Positions 23,301 to 34,537 of a stretch of DNA of 64,000 bases are shown here, piece after piece. Made by a program: the position numbers and the translations under genes. The notes under the pieces were generated by a model. The model had not been told where the DNA came from. It saw only the letters and a program-made list of their open reading frames with translations, and did no database searches. Origin of the DNA: Carettochelys insculpta (lineage: Eukaryota; Chordata; Testudines; Carettochelyidae); contig NC_134138.1 in the NCBI RefSeq assembly GCF_033958435.1, positions 26,318,598 to 26,382,597 of the forward strand, written 5' to 3'. Position 1 is the first letter of the stretch, and each line of letters begins with the position of its first letter.

Positions 23301-24475
23301 CAGCAAATCACAACTTCACTTCCTGAGAACCAAGTTTTATTCCTATCCACACAGGGGGGGAGGGGGAGGGGAACCTGTCTCTCGCCCTCCAGTCAGCCAA
23401 GACAGAAAAGAACCACAATTACCGATATGAGACGTTAGAAAAATCAAACTCGAAAACTTTGTCAGAAATCTGGAAGACTTTTCCCCAAAGCGGACGGCAG
23501 GCGCCAAGAGACGAGCTGACCGAGAGCTCTCTACTAACGTGGTCTTTGAAAAGCGAGTGGCAACAAAAGACCTGAAACCACCACTACTACCAACAACGAG
23601 GATTAACCTCTGCTGGGACAGTGCAAAGCAACAGCCCCTGAGAGGCTTGTGTGAAAAGAGGCACTCAGCAGAGACAGAGCCGCTCGGTTTGCAGCATGAG
23701 CCGTGTCCTGGGCAAGTTGGATTCGGGGGGCAGCGTGCCGGGGCGGGGGTGTCAACCTCTGCGACCGGGGGAGGGAATCCCCCCCTGCCCCTGAGGGCAA
23801 CTCCGTAGCTCCGCCGCTGCTTCTCTCTGGTACCCCCGGGCCCGCAGCTACCAGGAGCGATTCAAGGGGCTGCCCCCCAGCGCCTCGCGGTGCCTGGCAC
23901 CCCATGAAGGACAGATCGTCACGGGGGGATGATTACCCCCACCTCTGCCAACCCTGCCACGCGTCCCAGCGGGAGCCAGGGGGCACCCCCGCCCTTGGCG
24001 CCCAGGCCCGCGGGTTTGTCTGCCTGCAGCCAGGGGCGGCTTTGAAACCAAGGCCATACAGCGATCGCCCTGCTCGCCTCTACGTAACGCCCTGTCGAAA
24101 GCGGACGCCATATTTTGTGTTGCTGATGTCGACAGCCACACAGGGAAACGTAGACATGTTTTTTTCCACCCCCTCCTCCGCCTCTCTCCCCCCCCAGTCG
24201 CCTAAACTTGCAAAGGGGGGTGCATGAAAGCAGCCCCCCCCCCAATTTCTCTCGCCAGCCAGCGGCTCCCCGCCCGCGTCCCCCGCCGAAGTTGCAGCCC
24301 CCGGCTCGCTTCGGCAGGCGCTGGCTGGGGAGGAAAAGTTGCGTGCGAGTGGTTGGCTGGCGAGGGCAGGAGCGTTCGCAAGTGCATGTGGGCAGGGGTG
24401 CCCGGCAGCCGCGTCCCCGGGCGGGCCGGGGTGTCCTGCGGGGGGGGGGGGTGGAGGGGCGGGGGGAGGTCTTAC

Positions 24476-24660
24476 CTGCTCCCAGGGCTTTGGGAGGCGG
24501 CGGCACGAACTTTCCCCCAGTGGAAAGGCTCTGCCTTTCGCCAGGCTGGGCAACGTGGGAGCCGGGCTGGGGATCCCGGGCAAAGCCCCCCGCCCCCCGC
24601 GCAGCAGAAAGAGAGGCAAAAAAAAAATAAAATAAAATAAAAAAAAAAGCCCCTTCGATC
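24476..24660 (-). other. Candidate first exon with strong splice donor
   Basis: On the minus strand CAG followed by GTAAGA (donor between 24476 and 24475) matches the 5' splice consensus exactly. The upstream 180 bp is GC-rich and lacks a convincing start codon in good context, so it would be 5' UTR. The start is set loosely by the position of the CRE. The T-rich run at 24620-24650 lies just inside or upstream of it. No gene identity can be given. Confidence 0.35.
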
Positions 24661-24693
24661 ACTGGGGATCTACGCCAAAACCCACATGATCTC

Positions 24694-24717
24694 TGACGTC
24701 AGCCTGCGTATTTGCAT
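24694..24717 (-). promoter_or_regulatory. CRE and octamer pair
   Basis: TGACGTCA, the full palindromic cAMP-response element, occupies 24694-24701. ATTTGCAT at 24710-24717 reads ATGCAAAT on the minus strand, the canonical POU octamer. They are 8 bp apart and lie upstream, in minus orientation, of the candidate first exon. Confidence 0.6.
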
Positions 24718-24740
24718 ACGATACCACCAGCGCTCTTTCA

Positions 24741-26660
24741 GCGGGGTCTCTTTATTTGGGAGAAAGTTAGAAACTGAAATTGACCCAGGCGCCTTTAAGA
24801 GTAGGGGTGGGGGAGGTTATACAAATTTCCTCACCCTCCGCGATCCATCCACACGTGTGTGTGGGGGGGGGAGGTTGTTCCTCCCTTTTGGGGTAACTTA
24901 AAAGTCTGTGGTTGCCACCCCATTTTTAATGCATTTGTCTAGCTGGGGGGTGGCAGGGCCGGGAGAGATCATTGAACTTCCCCAAAGCTTCGTCTACCTC
25001 GGTCCTGGTGGTGCTGGACCCAACACCCCGCATTATTCTACCGAAATAGACCCTGGCTAACCACACCCACATCTCCCCCTGCTTGAAAATACCAAGCCCC
25101 TCCCCCTCCGACATGCCTATGTAACTTTTTGTCCCCCCCATCTGCCGCCTAGATCCTACTAATTTTTGGCCCCCACCCTCCCAATGGTCACGCCTCAGAA
25201 TGAACAAGTGTAGACGCTCCTTTTACACCCAAGCCACCGGGGATCCCCCTGCATCCCTACAGGGACAGCAGCATAAATAGGCAGCTGCGTGCCTAGGACC
25301 AGAGGCTGTGCAGTGTTGGCTCCTAGTCCCCCAAGGGCAACACCCTTTGTCAGCAAGCACTAGCTGGTCCTGCTGCAACTTGCATCCCCAGCCCATGATG
25401 AACGCCTGGGTCAGGGCACCTCCCATCTGACAGCTGAAGCCTGCTGGATTTTGGCCACCAAATAAACTGTGCTACCAGAACATAGAACAAGCCATGCGTC
25501 AACCAACAACCCCCCCATCCAATCTGAGCAAAGAGATGCAAACACCCAAATTTGGCACCTGCCTGCTGGATCCGGCCAAGTTTGGCTACAGACTTTTCCT
25601 GGCTAAAGGTAGACAGGCGCATGAGCAGGGAGGGGGCTCACTGGGGTCAACACCTGTGAAGATCCAGACGGGGGGCGGGGCTGAACCAGCTGTTAGCCGC
25701 ACTTTCCTTCCAGGAAGCATGGGGTGGGTGTTTTGCTCTTTGCGGCGGCATTATAATATGGGGGGGGGGGCGGCTTTGAAGGCCAACATGGGCACGTTGG
25801 GGGGGGGGCGTGCATCGGGGCCAGGCGGTGTGGGGAGTAGCAGTTAGGAGGGTCCAGTTTGAGTCTTGGGTACAAAGAACAGGCAGGATCCAGGTTTTAC
25901 CCAGACCACCTGGGGATGCTCCCATCTCATGTGGTTTGGAGGGGAGGCGGGGGGGACCCCAGGGAAATCGAGACCGTCCGAAAATCCCCCTGCCAGACCC
26001 ATTTGCCCTGTGCAAAGTTCAAGGTGTCACCGATCGTGAGCTCAGCAAACTGTTGCTCTTGATCACGTGTAGTAAGCAGCCAGAGAAGCCGGTGAGAAGA
26101 AGGGCAGAGGCAGCGTCGCAGATAGCAGGCAGCTTGCTAAACATCCCTGCTCCTCATTTTACAGTGTTCCTTTCTGCCAGAATTGAGCCGGTTGGTGAAA
26201 CAAAACAGATTCGGGATGAGGCCGGGGTGGCAGTTCTGGTCTTCTGGGGCTGCGGGCCTCTTTGGTATCAGCTGACAAAGTTCCAATCATTGTTTACATT
26301 GTAAGGGCATTGATGAATCTGTCTCCCTTACTAGTTACACAAGAATCAACTACCCGGGGAGGTAGGAGAGGTTTTTTATGCTCTATTTCTAATCTGTCTT
26401 TTTGAACCCTTTTGTATTTAAAAAACAAAACAAAACAAAAAACTCCAGATCATGCTTAGTTTCTGGAAATTAGTTTCTTGCTTAATGCCTCAAATTCGCA
26501 TTTATCTGTTATAAGTGGAGGGAACCTTTCACCATTTAAAATTGAGATTTAATGTCTGTGACTTTGAACTATAAGGATATAATGCAGATAGGTTACATAA
26601 TATTTTTTATTTACTTCAATTAATTTAAAATTCATATTTAGTGATTACATCTGAGTTCTA
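24741..26660. other. No gene recognised; G-rich shore
   Basis: Contains G-runs near 24865, 25760 and 25800 with potential for G-quadruplex formation, and an A/C-rich low-complexity stretch near 26420-26445. No exon or transposon end was supported. Confidence 0.35.
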
Positions 26661-26677
26661 AACACCAGCTATTTATA

Positions 26678-26971
26678 TCAGAGGGGTAGCTGCATTAGTC
26701 TTAATGTACAAAAAACGAGAAGCCCTGTGGCACGTTATAGATTAACATAATTTGGAGCATAAGATTTTGTGGGCAAAAACCCACTTTGTTAGATGCATGT
26801 AGTGGAAATTCCAGAGGCAGGTATAAATATGCAGGCACATGAAAAGAAGGGAGTACCAATCAAGAGGAAGGCTCTGGAACTTCCACTACATGTATCTGAT
26901 GAATTGGGTCTTTGCTTATGCTCCAAAAAAATCTGTTAGTCTATAAGGTGCCACAGGACTTCTTGTTTTTG
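26678..26971. mobile_element. Inverted dimer of PLE tails, 12-bp TSD
   Basis: The left half is a PLE tail in minus orientation with its terminal CTACCCCTCTGATA included. The right half is the same tail in plus orientation (ATCTGATGAATTGGGTCTTT, CTTATGCTCC, CTATAAGGTGCCACAGG) that stops at CTTGTTTTTG, lacking about the last 33 nt. CAGCTATTTATA (26666-26677) and CAGCAATTTATA (26972-26983) flank the unit and match at 11 of 12 positions, so both halves entered as one insertion. Confidence 0.85.
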
Positions 26972-27383
26972 CAGCAATTTATAGCAACCACAATCTAATA
27001 TTACTTATAAGAAGCATATTATCATCTGAACAGCAGGGGCAGGTTACCTATTGTAAATTAATATTTAACTGTGTCTGTATAACTCTCCAAAACCCTGGAA
27101 TCTGGATTTGATTTTAGAACCACCCCTTAAATTTCCAGATTGGCTTCATGTTAGTAAAATTGTAGGGGCCCACATTAATAGCGCAGTTTGCATCTTTGAA
27201 ACTAGCTATACAACCTTGTTTGCTGATTTTTTTTTCTGTCTAGAATGGGGAATTGCAAGATGCTTGCACTAGAATGTTTGAAGAGAAGCACTATGTTATT
27301 TTAACTGAATAATCACCTAAGAAGGTAAATATGTCAAAGTGATGTCAAAAGACTTCTTTACAGGGGCCCTCTCAACTGAGTAG

Positions 27384-27819
27384 GGCCGTGTCTACATGTG
27401 CCCCAAACTTCGAAATGGCCATGCAAATGGCCATTTCGAAGTTTACTAATGAAGCGCTGAAATGCATATTCAGCGCTTCATTAGCATGCGGGCGGCAGCA
27501 GCGCTTTGAAATTGACGCGCCTTGCCGCCGCGCGGCGCGTCCAGACGGGGCTCCTTTTTGAAAGGAAGCCACCTACTTCGAAGTCCCCTTATTCCCATGA
27601 GCTCATGGGAATAAGGGGACTTCGAAATAGGCGGGGCCCTTTCGAAAAGGAGCCCCGTCTGGACGCGCCGCGCGGCGGCAAGGCGCGTCAATTTCGAAGC
27701 GCTGCTGCCGCCCGCATGCTAATGAAGCGCTGAATATGCATTTCAGCGCTTCATTAGTAAACTTCGAAATGGCCATTTGCATGGCCATTTCGAAGTTTGG
27801 GGCACGTGTAGACGTAGCC
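27384..27819. mobile_element. Harbinger-like fold-back MITE, 436 bp, TSD TAG
   Basis: Ends GGCCGTGTCTACATGTG and CACGTGTAGACGTAGCC are inverted, and pairing continues to the centre near 27595-27610, with very few mismatches. TAG flanks both ends (27381-27383, 27820-27822). Same family and same length as the copy at 1352-1787, but a cleaner palindrome, hence probably younger. Rich in TTCGAA and ATTTGCAT-like motifs. The open frames inside are mirror images of each other and not genes. Confidence 0.9.
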
Positions 27820-27824
27820 TAGGC

Positions 27825-29245
27825 GTGTTTTTGACTGCCTGATTAAGCTTAATATATGTGAGTGATTTGATACCAAAATTGATTTCTGCCTTTCTCTGTT
27901 GTGTTTCCAGCTGAAATTTTTGCTTACCTTTTCATGCTCTAAATTTAGGTGTTAAGGATGGAGATACACCCACCTATTCTTCGTGTCTATTGAAGGCACA
28001 AAAATAATTACTGGAACTAGCTGGAAGTTTCCAAATTGTGATTTATTTTTGGTCAAACATTTTTATTGACAATTTTGATTTATTTAAAAACTTCAGCTAA
28101 ATATTTTCAGTTTTTGGAAGGCGTGGGATACTGAAGGGAAGGTTGACCAGCAACAGAGCCAGCTCTGAACTTTTAGATTTTTGATAAAAGAATGAACATC
28201 CAAACCCTTTTTAAAAGCCCATCGCTGATGCTGTCCTCATGTCCAGGATCTGTAAAATGGGAATTAAAAAATGTTACATCTTGGCGAGTTCATGTGTTTG
28301 TGTTTCTAAAAGGAGCAGATCAACAAAAAAGCTACAAATTTACCTGCTTTCAAAATGTCCTGATTTTCATTTACATTACAGCCCCTTTAAACGAGTCTGG
28401 CAGTGCAAAAGGATCTGTAGATGGGTGTAAATGTTACTTATGTCAGTTTTATGTCATGTAAGTGAAAATCAAGCCTAAAGAGTACCCTAGACATTCAAAA
28501 AGCTGATTCTACCCTTGGGTCCTTAAAATCATATAGCAGAGACTATAACTTGTTCTAACAGTGGCTTCTACGGTGACCTGGTAAGGTTTGTTTGTCCTCC
28601 AAAATACATATTGCATCAAAAAAGTTACCACTAACATGGGCCACCATTTAATCAGAACTCAGAGAATTTGGCCTTATGTGAACATTATTTGTGTCCTACC
28701 ATCTGAAATGAACAAATTAGGAGCAAATTTACTGAGTATTTTATTTCAATTTCCTGTTGGAAGAACAGATATTGCTAATACTCAGCAGGTGTACAACTTC
28801 TGCCATTGTTGGTCTGGTTGCATGATTTTGCATATTTCAGCTAGCTCACTCTCTCCTACAAGCTCTGTTTAGCCTTTGGCTATCATGTTGATTTGGGACG
28901 GTTGGTTTATAAATACAATCAGTGGCCTCATTCAACCTTTAACACATATATGAGAGTTACATGAATACTTATCTCAACTTTCAATAGATAAGAATCACTT
29001 ACAATTAATACAACTTTAAAACAGTGTTTAATGGATTGATGGCAATGTAATGGAGCAGGAATTGCCCTGTACATTGTGTGAAAGAGTAAGTTACAACTTT
29101 CCATTTTGTGGGATCTGGTTCTCGATGGATAACAAAACAAAAGACATGTTGATACACAGGACAAAATATGCATGCACTACTTCCCAGAGACCCCTCTTGT
29201 TTTATATATTATGCTGTCTTATTTTCTTGGCAATCAGCTTGTCTA
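27825..29245. other. No gene seen; one half of a dispersed 47-bp repeat
   Basis: 28559-28605 (CAGTGGCTTCTACGGTGACC ... TTTGTTTGTCCTCCAAAAT) recurs at 30638-30684 in the same orientation with about five mismatches. Nothing else is recognised in this AT-rich stretch. Confidence 0.5.
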
Positions 29246-29251
29246 GATATA

Positions 29252-29587
29252 GGTTGTAACTCCCTTGCCCGGCATCGTCAGGACCTGAGTTGTCCTGGAT
29301 GAGGGATTTGCCAGACAAAGGGAAGTCAGCCTGGATGCCTGGAGGGGGCCCCCCACTCCTGCAGGGTGTACCCCCAGAGCTGCTGGGCTCCTCCTATGCA
29401 GCAGGGGTCCCCGCAGTTGCAGGGCTGTCGGTGGGACTCCATCGCCAGCTGGCTCCCAGTCACAGGACTGCCAGTTCTCTCAGCTGGAGTCCTGGAGCTG
29501 CTCTCTGGTTTAGCAACATCCTTTGTCCTGCTGGACAACGGATGTTGCCAGATGAGAGTGCGCCAGACAAGGGAGTTTCAGTCTGTA
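29252..29587. mobile_element. Inverted-repeat DNA element, class uncertain
   Basis: GTAACTCCCTTGCCCGGCAT at the left is mirrored by the reverse complement of the right end, GAAACTCCCTTGTCTGGCGC. Inner blocks (CTGGATGAGGGATTTGCCAG against ACGGATGTTGCCAGATGAGA) also pair. This is a turtle-style MITE, possibly Tc1/mariner or hAT, but no target duplication was resolved. Confidence 0.5.
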
Positions 29588-29589
29588 AT

Positions 29590-32500
29590 ATGCTGATTTG
29601 AGTGCCACACCAAAAGCTGTCAGCACTGCCATAAAGTGACACTATACTTTCTTGCTGAATTATTTGGATTTTTTGCTGATGGCCAGGAATAGGATACGAT
29701 CAGGGCAGATTCCATTCTGTGTTGTCACATATGCTGGAGACCATCTTTGTACTTTACAGTTTCATTCGATACTTTTTGTTTTTTTCATAGAACTCTAATC
29801 AGAGTTGATACACTAGGTTCAGTAGAGAAATGAACAGGAGGCTTGTTCTGGATTGAAGGAGACATGTGGCTTACATCGAAATACTTCTGTTTGGCCCCAC
29901 ACATGACTCTATTTTCCATAAGAAAGGTAGGGGAATCCTGACCATAATTTAAAAAAAAAAAAAAAAAAAAGGCAGTATGTGACTTAAGTTTTGCTGCCTT
30001 CAGTGAGACAGAAATGCACCTACTTTGTATATCTTTTGAAGAAAGGTCAGACTTATGAGCACTTAAGGGCTGTAATAAGTAGTGGGGCACTTGTTGATGG
30101 TTGCAGGAAGTTCACACACAGGGTTAAATTATCTCCTGTGCAGAGCAGCTGCAAAAGGCGTTATCACTACTCAAGTCCCACTTATGTCATGAATTTCACT
30201 CATGCTGACACTAAGGGTGAGAGCCTCACCCTCTCTCCAACCTGCTTATGTTGTGTAGAAGGGCCTGAGCAGCGTAAAGGCAGTTGAAAAACGTCATATC
30301 CAGCTGGGAGAGGCTTCCCGGTGCCTCTAGACTAGCGATGTCAGAAAGAAATGCAAGGATCTCTGCAATCCTGAAGCTGCACCAAGGGCTGTGCTGCGAG
30401 CCATGGCTGGAGCTGCTGCTGTGCAAGCTGTGCTGTGACTGGGGTCACACCGCAAGCTCAGCGGGGCTGCAGCCTGCAGGGCTCCAGGAGTCTGCGGCTC
30501 CAGGATGTAGCTGCAGGAGGACCCACTGCTATTGCTGCCACACATTTGTCCCACCAAGCTGGGTGGGGCGGGGGGGTATGTGCATGAAGTGGGCACAGGA
30601 TGCTTCGTGTGTGGCTCTAAGGAGCTGCATTTCGCCACAGTGGCTTCTACAGTGACCTGTTGGGATTTGTTTGTCCTCCAAAATTTGTGGCAAACGGAAA
30701 GCGTATTGGACACCAGACACTGCAGAAGACAGCTTTAAGTCGTGTGCCCTTGGAAAGCTCCTTTCATGACTGGGACCTGAGTCTTTGGGGCTAAAAGATG
30801 TGGTCCGTTCAGGCTTTCGGCTTAGATCACCTGTGTACGACAACCAGGGACTCTGATGAATGACCAAGACCGCTGACAGGAGACAACATTGGGGACATCA
30901 ACCTCTTACTTTCCTAGCAGACTGTGTATCTTCCAACAAGTGCAATGCAAGAGCACTGACAAGGGATGAAGATGTAAGACCAAGACCACTGATAAGGGAC
31001 ATGGTCAGGGAAACCACCTGTTTCCTTTCCTGATGCACTGTTTGTCTTCTCACAGAAGATCCAGAAGACACTGACAGACAGTATGTGCTTGACCCATACC
31101 CTTCACCCCTACAAACGATGACTTTACACTGGGTGGCATCCCAGGGACTCTTATTCACTGATTCTTGAAAAATACAGCCAGCTCAATTTGGTTTATGCAT
31201 GTTATGTATCTCGTTAACTGCATTAACTCACCTTGTATACTGCACCCACACACAATCCAAACCTGACTCCAGATTCACAATGTCTTTGGTTTTAACTTGT
31301 GCTTTGTGTAATTTTATTTGAAACATTTGCTTCAATAAAATCTTTTCTGTATTTGGGACTAAAGTGGGTGGTAGACATTTTGAATATTGAAAACAAAATA
31401 AAGCTTATCACTATTCATTATCCCTTTTATTTATTACAGCTGAAAGAAGAGTACCATCCCAATGTATGTTTTGCTATTCTTGCTCCTCGCATGCTGCAAT
31501 ATGATCTGCTTGGTACTCACAGTAGTTTGACTTTTGTTTCTAGTTGGTTTTACTTTCACGTTTTCATACACTGAGCTGCAGTGTTTGGATTGCCAACACA
31601 GCACTGAAATCTAATCAAAACCTATTTTCTTTTTTTTTTAAATTGAAAATATATGTGTTTATTAGATATAGATGGTAGATTCTATACTATCAATATTCTT
31701 ATCAGATTTTGTGATATTTCCCTTTAAAATATTCACAGTGGTTTTTGTTTTGTTTTTGTTATTTGCCTCACTTTAACTGAGAGTTGTAAAACCTTCCAAT
31801 GTCCATTAAAGAGACCCTGCATTTTGGACCAAAGTTATTTAACATTATTCCTTTAATGTAGGGTATATTCTCTGGTTGGAGATTTGGAACTGGTAGTGTA
31901 GGATCAAATCCAGCTCATGGGAGTCTTTCAGTTGACTTCAGTGGGAGTTAGATTAGGTCTCTAATAAGTAATTTCACTATAATTGTTGTTCCTTTTGCTC
32001 TCTAGTTCTGTTACGGATCCATTTATGGGTCTTCCTTTGAACAGAATGATGATTTTATTACAGCTCAATGCGTGGCGTGGTCCCTGTATTATGATCTGTG
32101 GCAGTGGAAACTCAGAGACCTGTAATGCACTGTTTAAGCACAAAAGCCCGTGCTGTTTTCTTTTGCAGAGATCTTGATCTGTGTGTTAATGGCAGGAAGT
32201 GGTGTTTGGCTGATGGTCAGCACACAGGGTGCAAACAAATGGTAGAGAAGTAAGGCTTTATAGCAGTATCAGTCTGCCCAGTCCACCCTCCCCAAAAAAC
32301 AAACCCCTCCCTTGACCTCAACCTCGCACCTTTTTTTTTCTTCAAAGAAATGACCCAGTGACGCTTCCTAGGCATACCAGGGCACTTTAGTTTGGCAGTT
32401 AAATATGCTTTCTTAATCATTCACCTATATAAATCTCAAGCACAGGAAGAGCAGAGAGAGTCTGGTCTGATGCATATTCTGAAAAACAAGAAATTAAAAT

Positions 32501-33255
32501 AAATGTACAGAAAAACACAGCAGTCTAATTGGAGGAAATCGTGGGCAACACTGACCTTATGATTTTCAGGGCCCTGTGCTGGTGAGGGAGCCAAGATGCG
32601 TTCCTCCTCCAATCCAGTGGCTGACTAGAAAGATTAGTTCCTGAGTGTAGAGTAAGAGAATCCCCAAAGTGCAGCACCTCTAAATATTTGTTAGTATTGC
32701 CTGTGCTTTAGAAGAGTGCTGGCAAGAGGCATGCTGGCATCTGTCTTCTTCTGTTTCAAAAACTCCAGGAGTGCTGATCACTTATCGTGGGGAACCATCT
32801 GGTTTCTTCTTATAGCGATCAACAGCTAGTCATTGAACAAACTAGAACACGTGGCATTTCACTCTGCACTCAGTTAAATACATAGGGCTCAGCCTGACAC
32901 CACTGAAATGCTGATCACAATGAATGCTGTAGGCACAGAAGAGAGAGATTTAGCTTTAGCATTCTGCCTTGAGATTGCTGCTGTACTCTGCAGTGGAAGA
33001 GCATAGTTTCTGGTGACTCTTCTCCCTCCTCCCAGCTGCAGACCTCTGGAAATCAAAGGAGATGCAGAGCACCTGGGGTGATCCCTGGGGAGAGGTCCCT
33101 GGGAAGCTGTGGGCACTCAGTAGTTCTGAGAATCATGACCTGAATGTCTAGCTTGGAGATATGTCTTCTGTTGGGGTGAGGGGATCTAGTGTTTACGATG
33201 CTATCCTGGAACTCTTGATTCAATTTACAACCCACCACTGATTTCCTATATGGCA
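29590..33255. other. No gene seen
   Basis: Includes an A-run at 29952-29970, the second 47-bp repeat copy (30638-30684) and an AATAAA at 31333-31338. Near 30870-31020 two loosely similar blocks (AAGACCGCTGACAGGAGACA and AAGACCACTGATAAGGGACA) suggest a degraded tandem duplication. A short GC-rich patch at 30380-30620 has opposing open frames without recognisable domains. Confidence 0.35.
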
Positions 33256-33261
33256 CATTCT

Positions 33262-33345
33262 CTTTGCCTCATTTCCCATCTGTAAAATGGGGATAATACC
33301 ACTTCCCTATTACAGGCATGCTATGAAGAGAAATACATTTAAGAG
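33262..33345 (+). repeat. MIR-type SINE core
   Basis: TGCCTCATTTCCCATCTGTAAAATGGGGATAAT-type text followed by ATGCTATGAAGAGAAATACA is the conserved core of MIR SINEs in sense orientation. Old copy without preserved ends. Confidence 0.65.
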
Positions 33346-33605
33346 GTAGAGAGGGGAATCAGACACTGCAGTAAGTGGAGCCATGTAGGTAACTCTGGCT
33401 CTCCAAGGAGTCCCAATCCCCTTTTTCACTTAGGCTATATCTACACTAGCCGAGAAGATTGACCTGCTCAGGGTCACTCTTCTAGGCATTCAATTTCGGG
33501 GGGATGTGCAAAATCGACCTCTCAGGTGTCACAGTTGACCCCTGTACTCCCTATGACACACAAATAGTAAGGGAGGTTGATGTGAGAAACTTTCACATCA
33601 ACCTT

Positions 33606-33974
33606 CAAAACAAAAAGTAGTCAAGTAGCACTTTAAAGACTAGCAAATTAATTTATTAGGTGAGCTTTCGTGGGACAGACCCACTTCTTCAGACCACAGC
33701 CAGACCAGAACAGACTCAATATTTAAGGCACAGAGAACCAAAAACAGTAAGCAAGGAGGACAAATCAGAAAAAGATAATCAAGGTGAGCAAGGTGTTTTT
33801 GGTTCTCTGTGCCTTAAATATTGAGTCTGTTCTGGTCTGGCTATGGTCTGAAGAAGTGGGTCTGTCCCATGAAAGCTCACCTAATAAACTATTTTGCTAG
33901 TCTTTAAAGTGCTACTTGACTGCTTTTGGTTTTGATAGTGTATAGACTAGCACGGCTTCCTCTCTGTTACTACT
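33606..33974. mobile_element. Inverted dimer of PLE tails, 12-bp TSD
   Basis: The right half (from about 33797) is a full PLE tail in plus orientation: TTCTCTGTGCCTTAAATATT, CTGAAGAAGTGGGTCTGTCC, ATGAAAGCTCACC, TTTAAAGTGCTACTTGACTG, ending GCTTCCTCTCTGTTACTACT. The left half is the same tail in minus orientation but lacks the last 40 nt, starting at CAAAACAAAAAG. CACATCAACCTT (33594-33605) and CACGTCAACCTT (33975-33986) match at 11 of 12 positions, proving a single insertion event. Confidence 0.9.
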
Positions 33975-34099
33975 CACGTCAACCTTGTTCAGTAGGGACA
34001 ACCAAGGAAGTCAAGCACAGAAAATTGATTCCAGCTACGCAATTGCCGTTCCTAGAACTGGGTATCTGTGGTCGACTTACTTTGTCTACTGTAAACACA

Positions 34100-34537
34100 G
34101 GCAGCTTCTACAGTCACCCCCTCCCATCAGAGTGGGCATGGTAATGAGGCAATTCAAAGCAGACTAATGAAGCACTAACATGCATATTCAGTGTCTCATT
34201 AGCATAATGGCAGCCATGGGACTTGCAAAGTGAAGACTTCGAATTGCAGACTGACAGTGTAGATGGGGGCAGCTTTAAACAAAGCACCCCTCTTCCACAT
34301 TCCCTTACTCCCACAAAACTGCATGGGAGTAAGGGAATGTCGAAGTAGGGTGCTTATTTTGAAGCTTCCCGCATCTACGCTGTCCATCTGCAATTCAAAG
34401 CCTGAACACTGAAAGTCCTGGGGCTGCCATTATGCCAATGAGGCACTGAATATGCACATTAGTGCCTCATTAGCCTGCTTCCAATTGCCTCATTACCATG
34501 ACCCCTCCAATGGGAGGGGGCGAGGGTAGAAGCAGCC
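34100..34537. mobile_element. Harbinger-like fold-back MITE, 438 bp, TSD ACA
   Basis: The left end GGCAGCTTCTACAGTCACCC and the reverse complement of the right end, GGCTGCTTCTACCCTCGCCC, match. Pairing extends inward through ATGGTAATGAGGCAATT. ACA flanks both sides (34097-34099 and 34538-34540). A distinct subfamily from the 436-bp copies, related to 44620-44914 by its CCCCTCC subterminal block. Confidence 0.85.

Larger units (their letters stand above)
23460..24740. promoter_or_regulatory. CpG island, probable promoter
   Basis: Sharp rise in G+C and CpG density against AT-rich flanks, with many GGGCGG/CCCGCC-like boxes and homopolymer C or G runs. GCCATATTTTG at 24107-24117 fits a YY1-type site. 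Long open frames on both strands here are by-products of high G+C. The arrangement on the minus strand (octamer, CRE, about 200 bp of GC-rich sequence, perfect splice donor) suggests transcription leftward; divergent transcription to the right is also possible. Confidence 0.7.

Noticed and set aside
23703..24662. Long overlapping open frames on both strands of the CpG island (up to 247 codons)
   Set aside because: High G+C suppresses stop codons. The products are Pro/Gly/Arg-rich with no recognisable domain, and both strands are open at once.
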